A DNA stretch of 21,666 bases from Stemphylium vesicarium (taxonomy: Eukaryota > Ascomycota > Dothideomycetes > Pleosporales > Pleosporaceae): assembly GCA_004380135.1 (NCBI GenBank), contig QXCR01000292.1, positions 1 to 21,666 on the forward strand, given 5' to 3'. Shown here piece by piece: positions 17,404 through 21,666 of this stretch; the stretch's first letter is position 1, and the number at the start of each line of letters is the position of its first letter. The notes below the pieces were generated by a model. It did no database searches. It was given only the letters and a program-made list of their open reading frames with translations, and was not told the origin of the DNA. The translations under genes and the position numbers were made by a program.

Positions 17404-18002
17404 TAACTTATTATTAACTTGAATAGCTTCTATAAATTAGTTAAGAGTATTAAGATTAGGTCTATTTTATATAAGTTCGATATATATAATTAGCTTAAGA
17501 ACTTATTAATATGTTTATATTAAGGTGTTATTATTTTACTTAATACTTATAGCGTATTATTAGAACTTTGTCGGATCGTGAGTATCGGTAGAGACGTTGG
17601 CTGCGCAATACTCGCCCACGAGCCGACTCGATCCTACTTCGGTCCGGCTTGCGCCGAGCTCAGGTATACCTTCGTAGCACCTACGTTTATAGATAAATTA
17701 TACTAATATTAAATTACTAAAAGAATCTTATTATTATTATTACTAGTATAATTATATAAGGCCTACTAATACTAATTAGTAATTATATAGTAGTTATAAA
17801 TAATTAGGTTAGAAAAGATAAATTCTATAACCCTACGCGTTTCTTAAATACTTATATTAGTAGTAGAGTTATCTATACTAAGTTTACTATTAGCTATATT
17901 AGGCGTCTTATTTAGCTTAAGACTAACTATTCTAGCTATATTAAAGCGTTCTAAGACGTAGTCTATATATATACTAATCTCTATCTAGTCGCCACTTAAC
18001 CC
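17404..18002. other. RIPed stretch with a GC-rich island at about 17567-17695
   Basis: The flanks are AT-rich with no recognisable gene. The island of roughly 130 bp begins TGTCGGATCGTGAG, has normal CA/TG content and lies upstream of the polyprotein relic, so it could be part of a 5' LTR or a short element. I found no second LTR copy, no primer-binding site and no clear inverted ends, so it stays unassigned. Confidence 0.4.
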
Positions 18003-21000
18003 GTGTATAACCTATAACTACTAATAAGTCTCTAGTAAACTTAGCTAGTAAGACACCCATTAATAATCTACGACTACTAACGCATTACTAGCAATTATAG
18101 CTAGTATAGCCTACGTTAATAATAATAGATAGTAGATAAAATAGCTAGTAGTAATAGATATTATATACTTATATAAGAGAAGTTACTAAGAACTATAAAT
18201 CTTAAAGTAAGAGAGTAGCATTATATTAACCTAGAGATCTAGGATAATAAGATTAAAGTACTAAATAATAAGATAGACGCAATTATAGTAATAATATATA
18301 TCGCGCGTATAATCGCAGACTATATAGACTAGCCTATAGTAGACGTAAAGCTCTTTAGTAAATTCTATTAGAACTTTAAAGATTAGACTTAAGCTATATT
18401 TAAGCGTGCGTATACAACGTATATTAAGAAACTAAAGTAGATTCTCTAGTTTAAAGGCGTATATACTAGTTATATTAATATACTACTAAGCGAAGCTATA
18501 GCTAAATTACTACGTAAAGAAGAGTATCTAAAGTAGCTAGATAAGTAATTCTAATCTACTATCTTTAATAAGTAGTTAGCGGCGTATATACTATAAAAGC
18601 AGATACTACTAGAATAATACACTATAAGATCTATATAACTAATAAGAGTAAGAATAGTAATTTAAGCCTAGAGCTACACCTCTATAAGAGTAAGAGACTA
18701 AGATAGAGAGAATTAAGAGTAAGAATAATAACTAGTAGAGCTACTTATAGAGATAATTAAATAAATACTATAGATAGACTATTAATACTAAGTAAATTAA
18801 TATTCTTAAAGTTATTAACCTCTCTTAATATATAATAACTTTAAGAGATTCTATAAATATACGCTAGTATATCTATAATATCTAAAGAGACTAAACGTCT
18901 CTCTAATTATACTCTTAGGTAATATAGACCTATATAAGATAGTTTTACTAATTAAGTTTAGTAACGCGAAATTAGATTCTAAGATAATTAATATCTTTAT
19001 AAAGATATAAGACTATAAGAAGAAATATATAGAGAAGCTATATAACTTTCTAGATAATAAGCTAAAGATCTTTTATAGTATCTACTACTACGTAGATATC
19101 TAGCTAAATTAATTCTATATAGTCTTCCTATAGATTCTAAAAAATTATATATAGAAGTACTACCTCTACTTTATTAATTAGTAGATAGATATATTCCTAA
19201 TTATATATATAAAGCTTAAGAACTACTTTAATATAGACGTTAACTATAGCTACTACTACGTAGACTAAATAATAATATTCTTTATTAAAGTTTATAGAGA
19301 GAACCCTAATAAGATACTATATAAGGTCCTTAATATTATACTAAATAAGCTTTAGCTATATTAGAGGGCTCTTAGCTAGTAGTATATAGAGGAATACGCG
19401 CTCTATACTACTATAATTATAGTATACTAAGACGTTAAAAAGTTTATAATAGCGCTCTATAGGCTATCTCTAGAGTATAAGGTTCTATTTAGAGATCTAT
19501 AATCTTTAATTAAAAATTTACTTACTATAACTACTTTTACTAACTTTACTAAGGTAGACTAAGATAACTAGTACTATATAGACTACTAATATAGTAGTAA
19601 TAAAAGAATCTAAAGTAGATTTTAAGATAGAGGTAGAAGTAGAGGCGTATTTTAGAAAGGCGAATAACTCTTAGATAATAGCTATAGATTTAAGTTACGC
19701 TAGAAGAAGAAGTACTTTATATACTAGAAGGAAGGCTGCTAGTCTACTAACTATATAGACGATAAGCGCAAAGCTATACGCACGTAGTTTCTCTCTGCGT
19801 GTCACTTTATAGGAGGATAGCCGCTTATTAACTTTTCTATATACCTTATAGAATACGAAGGTAGTAAGTATACTAGCTAGTATAATTAGATAGGCTAGAG
19901 AGAAAAGGAAGATTGCGAGAATAGTAATAATAATAGCGCTAATAATTAGTAATACTATAAATACTAGTTCTTTAAGAAGTAATATCTTATAGACTAAGTA
20001 TTCTTATAATATATCTCTAGTAATAATATATATAGCTAAGGCGCGCTATTAGCACTAGCGTCGTAGTTTCTATTTAAAGACTACTATACGTAATCTATAT
20101 ACTAAGGTATCCTACTAGATATAGGCGCGGCAAACGTATCTACTATTAGTAAGAAGTAGTATCTCGTACTTATATAAGAAGACCTAATAGTCTTATTAGA
20201 TATATCTATAGTAGAAAAGGTATCTATTAAGTTTAGTAAAGGTAAAACTATAGTATCTATTAGTACTATATAGGTCTCTATAGAGATTAAGAAGATTAAC
20301 TTTAAAGTACTTAAAGTATCTATACTATTTTTACTATACCTTATAAATATAGATAAGCTAAATATATACTTTAATAATACTATAGATAAGCTTATCTAAG
20401 ATAAAATACGTATCTCTATTCTCTATAAATAAGAATATCTATAGTTCTATCTAAATAAGAAAGAGAGAGTAATAATATTCTTAATAGAGATAGAGTTAAG
20501 ATAACTCTATTACTAGTTTAGTTATCTAATTATTATATAATTAGTTAAGCTCTTAAAAGATATTAGCTATAATAACTTTAAAGAGAAAATCTTAGAGAAA
20601 GTTACTAAGTTCTACTACTATTACTAGCTCTATAGCTTAGCGCTACGCTAATTTAAATTTATTCTTAAAAATAATTACTACTTTAACTATAAGATACTTA
20701 TAGACGTAATATTTCTTAGTAGTAAGCCTATATTATATATAATTAATTCTTTAACTATATTTTAAGGCGCGAAGTTCCTTAGCGCTATTTTAGCTAAGAA
20801 GATATAGTAAGTATTATAGATACTATAGATTAATATGTATTAAGGGCTACTAGATATTATTACATATAATATAGGCACTAATTTCGCGAGCATAGAATTC
20901 TAGGTAGAAGTAAAGATTATAGGAGTTATATATAAGTAAGTACCTATAGAGGCGCACTAGTCTATAGGTAAGATTAAGAGATACTATGCATCTCTATACC

Positions 21001-21367
21001 GCGCATAGGATATACTCCACGCAGAGCTTAATAATAGTATGTCTAATAAAGTAATTCTTTAGATAGCTATAAAGGCTATTAATAATATAGCTAGCCCTAA
21101 TAGGCTAGTCCTAACCCTACTAGTTTTTAAAGTATACTTATAAATAATTATAGAGTTACTACTATCCCTCTTAATAGTTAAGCGTAGTAAAGCTATTTAA
21201 AAAGTAATAAAGGCCTTATATAAGCTTATTATAAAATACTAAGTTATAAACGCCTTAAATACCTAAAATAAACTAGATACTATAGATATACTTACACTCC
21301 TACTCTAGAGCGAAGTCTTAGTATAGAGAGAGAGTAATAGCTAGAATAGCCTATATAAGATCGCTAG
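18003..21367 (+). pseudogene. Retroelement gag-protease-integrase polyprotein relic, RIP-inactivated
   Basis: One frame (codons starting at positions divisible by 3) carries about 1120 codons broken by RIP-type stops. In order: a gag part (about 18120-19650); a DRGRSRG linker and a short zinc motif (from about 19713, YFIYQKEGC then STNY and DDKRKA, like the CFxCxKxGCWSTxHxxxER motif of some fungal retroelement proteins); an aspartic protease (20100-20160, VLLDIGAANVST, for DTGAA); and an integrase. Integrase catalytic positions are Asp at 20703, Asn for Asp at 20868 and Lys for Glu at 20976; the last two are 36 codons apart, the D-35-E spacing. A preceding YYYY (about 20610) replaces CHHC. 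The gene is cut at 21367 by element 8; reverse transcriptase should follow beyond the window. The true start is not determinable. Confidence 0.8.
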
Positions 21368-21369
21368 TA

Positions 21370-21436
21370 ACGTAAAGCACCAGTGAGCCGGCCACCCCAG
21401 TGAACCGGCCACTTTTTCTTGGCATCGCGAACACCA
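21370..21436 (-). repeat. Terminal inverted repeat of element 8
   Basis: Cap ACGTAAAGC, then units ACCAGTGAGCCGGCCAC (21379-21395) and CCCAGTGAACCGGCCAC (21396-21412), then TTTTTCTTGGC. Both units carry GT where both units of element 3 carry CC (positions 5-6). Confidence 0.85.
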
Positions 21437-21452
21437 CATACAAAACAGTTAA

Positions 21453-21666
21453 TTACTCAACATTATCTACAGATCCTTCGTACAACGTAGCTGCATCAGA
21501 TTCAGAATCTTCTTCTGCATCTTTCTGACACGTACGAGCGTTGTGTCCAGTCCCCCCACAATTGCCACAGCGTCGTTGAGCTGGCTGGGTCCTTTCTTGA
21601 CTACCTCTACTACCACCCTTCTTAGACGTCGTACGGGCAGCAGAAGCACTTTTAGCTACCTGCAAT
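21453..21666 (-). CDS. Fot1/pogo-like transposase, intact C-terminal fragment (element 8)
   Basis: The minus-strand frame is open from the window end to the stop codon at 21455-21453. It has a Lys/Arg/Ser-rich stretch (TTSKKGGSRGSQERTQ), then a complete zinc knuckle RRCGNCGGTGHNARTC (C-x2-C-x4-H-x4-C) and an acidic tail EEDSESDAATLYEGSVDN. This is the un-RIPed version of the tail seen in elements 3 and 4, and its knuckle resembles those of elements 1 and 2. A start codon is not expected here because the protein continues upstream beyond the window. Whether the whole gene is intact cannot be seen. Confidence 0.85.
   Translation of the reverse strand, partial: LQVAKSASAARTTSKKGGSRGSQERTQPAQRRCGNCGGTGHNARTCQKDAEEDSESDAATLYEGSVDNVE

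Larger units (their letters stand above)
21370..21666 (-). mobile_element. Fot1/pogo-like element 8, 3' end, continues past the window
   Basis: TA at 21368-21369 is followed by ACGTAAAGC and the tandem units, the end signature of the element 3/4 family. The visible 297 bp hold the transposase C-terminus on the minus strand and the terminal repeat. Unlike elements 3 and 4 it shows little RIP, although it lies in a RIP-saturated retroelement. The other end is outside the window, so completeness is unknown. Confidence 0.88.

Noticed and set aside
21467..21649. 60-codon minus-strand open frame at the window end
   Set aside because: It is a shadow of the element 8 transposase tail, which has the zinc knuckle in the neighbouring frame.
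1..21666. CRISPR array, tRNA or rRNA genes, host protein genes
   Set aside because: No regularly spaced repeats, no cloverleaf with plausible arms, and no rRNA-like sequence were noticed; all supported coding sequence belongs to mobile elements.

Overview
This window looks like a gene-free, transposon-filled AT-rich block from a filamentous ascomycete (Pezizomycotina) genome. I see no host gene. The main mark is repeat-induced point mutation (RIP). Long stretches have almost no CA or TG dinucleotides but keep CC, CT and CG, and they are flooded with TA; positions 541-780, for example, hold one CA and no TG. Former reading frames are still traceable because nearly every in-frame stop is TAA or TAG, as expected from RIPed CAA, CAG, TGG or CGA codons, and indels are rare. 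The species cannot be named from this. The pattern fits ascomycetes with AT-rich isochores.

The backbone is a set of Fot1/pogo-type DNA transposons (Tc1-mariner superfamily, TA target, CENP-B-like helix-turn-helix, DDD catalytic domain, C-terminal CCHC zinc knuckle). I number them 1 to 8. Element 1 is a 3' end at 1-295. Element 2 is complete (1926-3789, +). Element 3 is complete (5412-7260, +). Element 5 is a 5' half (8766-9848, +). Element 6 is complete (12144-13986, +). Element 7 is a 5' fragment (about 14278-14694, -). Element 4 is complete with a nested insert (15301-17401, -). Element 8 is a 3' end running out of the window (21370-21666, -). They form at least four families (1+2, 3+4+8, 5+7, 6). 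All share the same end architecture: a 9-bp tip followed by two tandem 17-bp units inside inverted repeats of about 67 bp.

These elements sit in and beside older retroelement relics: a Ty3/gypsy gag on the minus strand (about 3792-5290), a Ty3/gypsy RT-RNase H piece on the plus strand (14697-15300), and a long gag-protease-integrase polyprotein (about 18003-21367, +) whose integrase keeps exact D-35-E spacing. A Tc1-like transposase relic lies on the minus strand at about 10080-11000.

Short non-autonomous elements are nested in the older layers. Three are 203-247-bp GC-rich islands with TGTAATGGGCT-like ends. One of these, inside element 4, is proven by comparison with its empty paralogue element 3 to be a 252-bp insertion, that is 247 bp plus a 5-bp target duplication. 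A fourth, 464-bp hAT-like element with an 8-bp duplication sits in element 5. The islands of 250 bp or less are not RIPed, while longer elements mostly are.

The most interesting signal is in the Fot1-like ends. In three families the two tandem 17-bp units have changed together between relatives, as if the transposase recognition site and its two copies evolve in concert.
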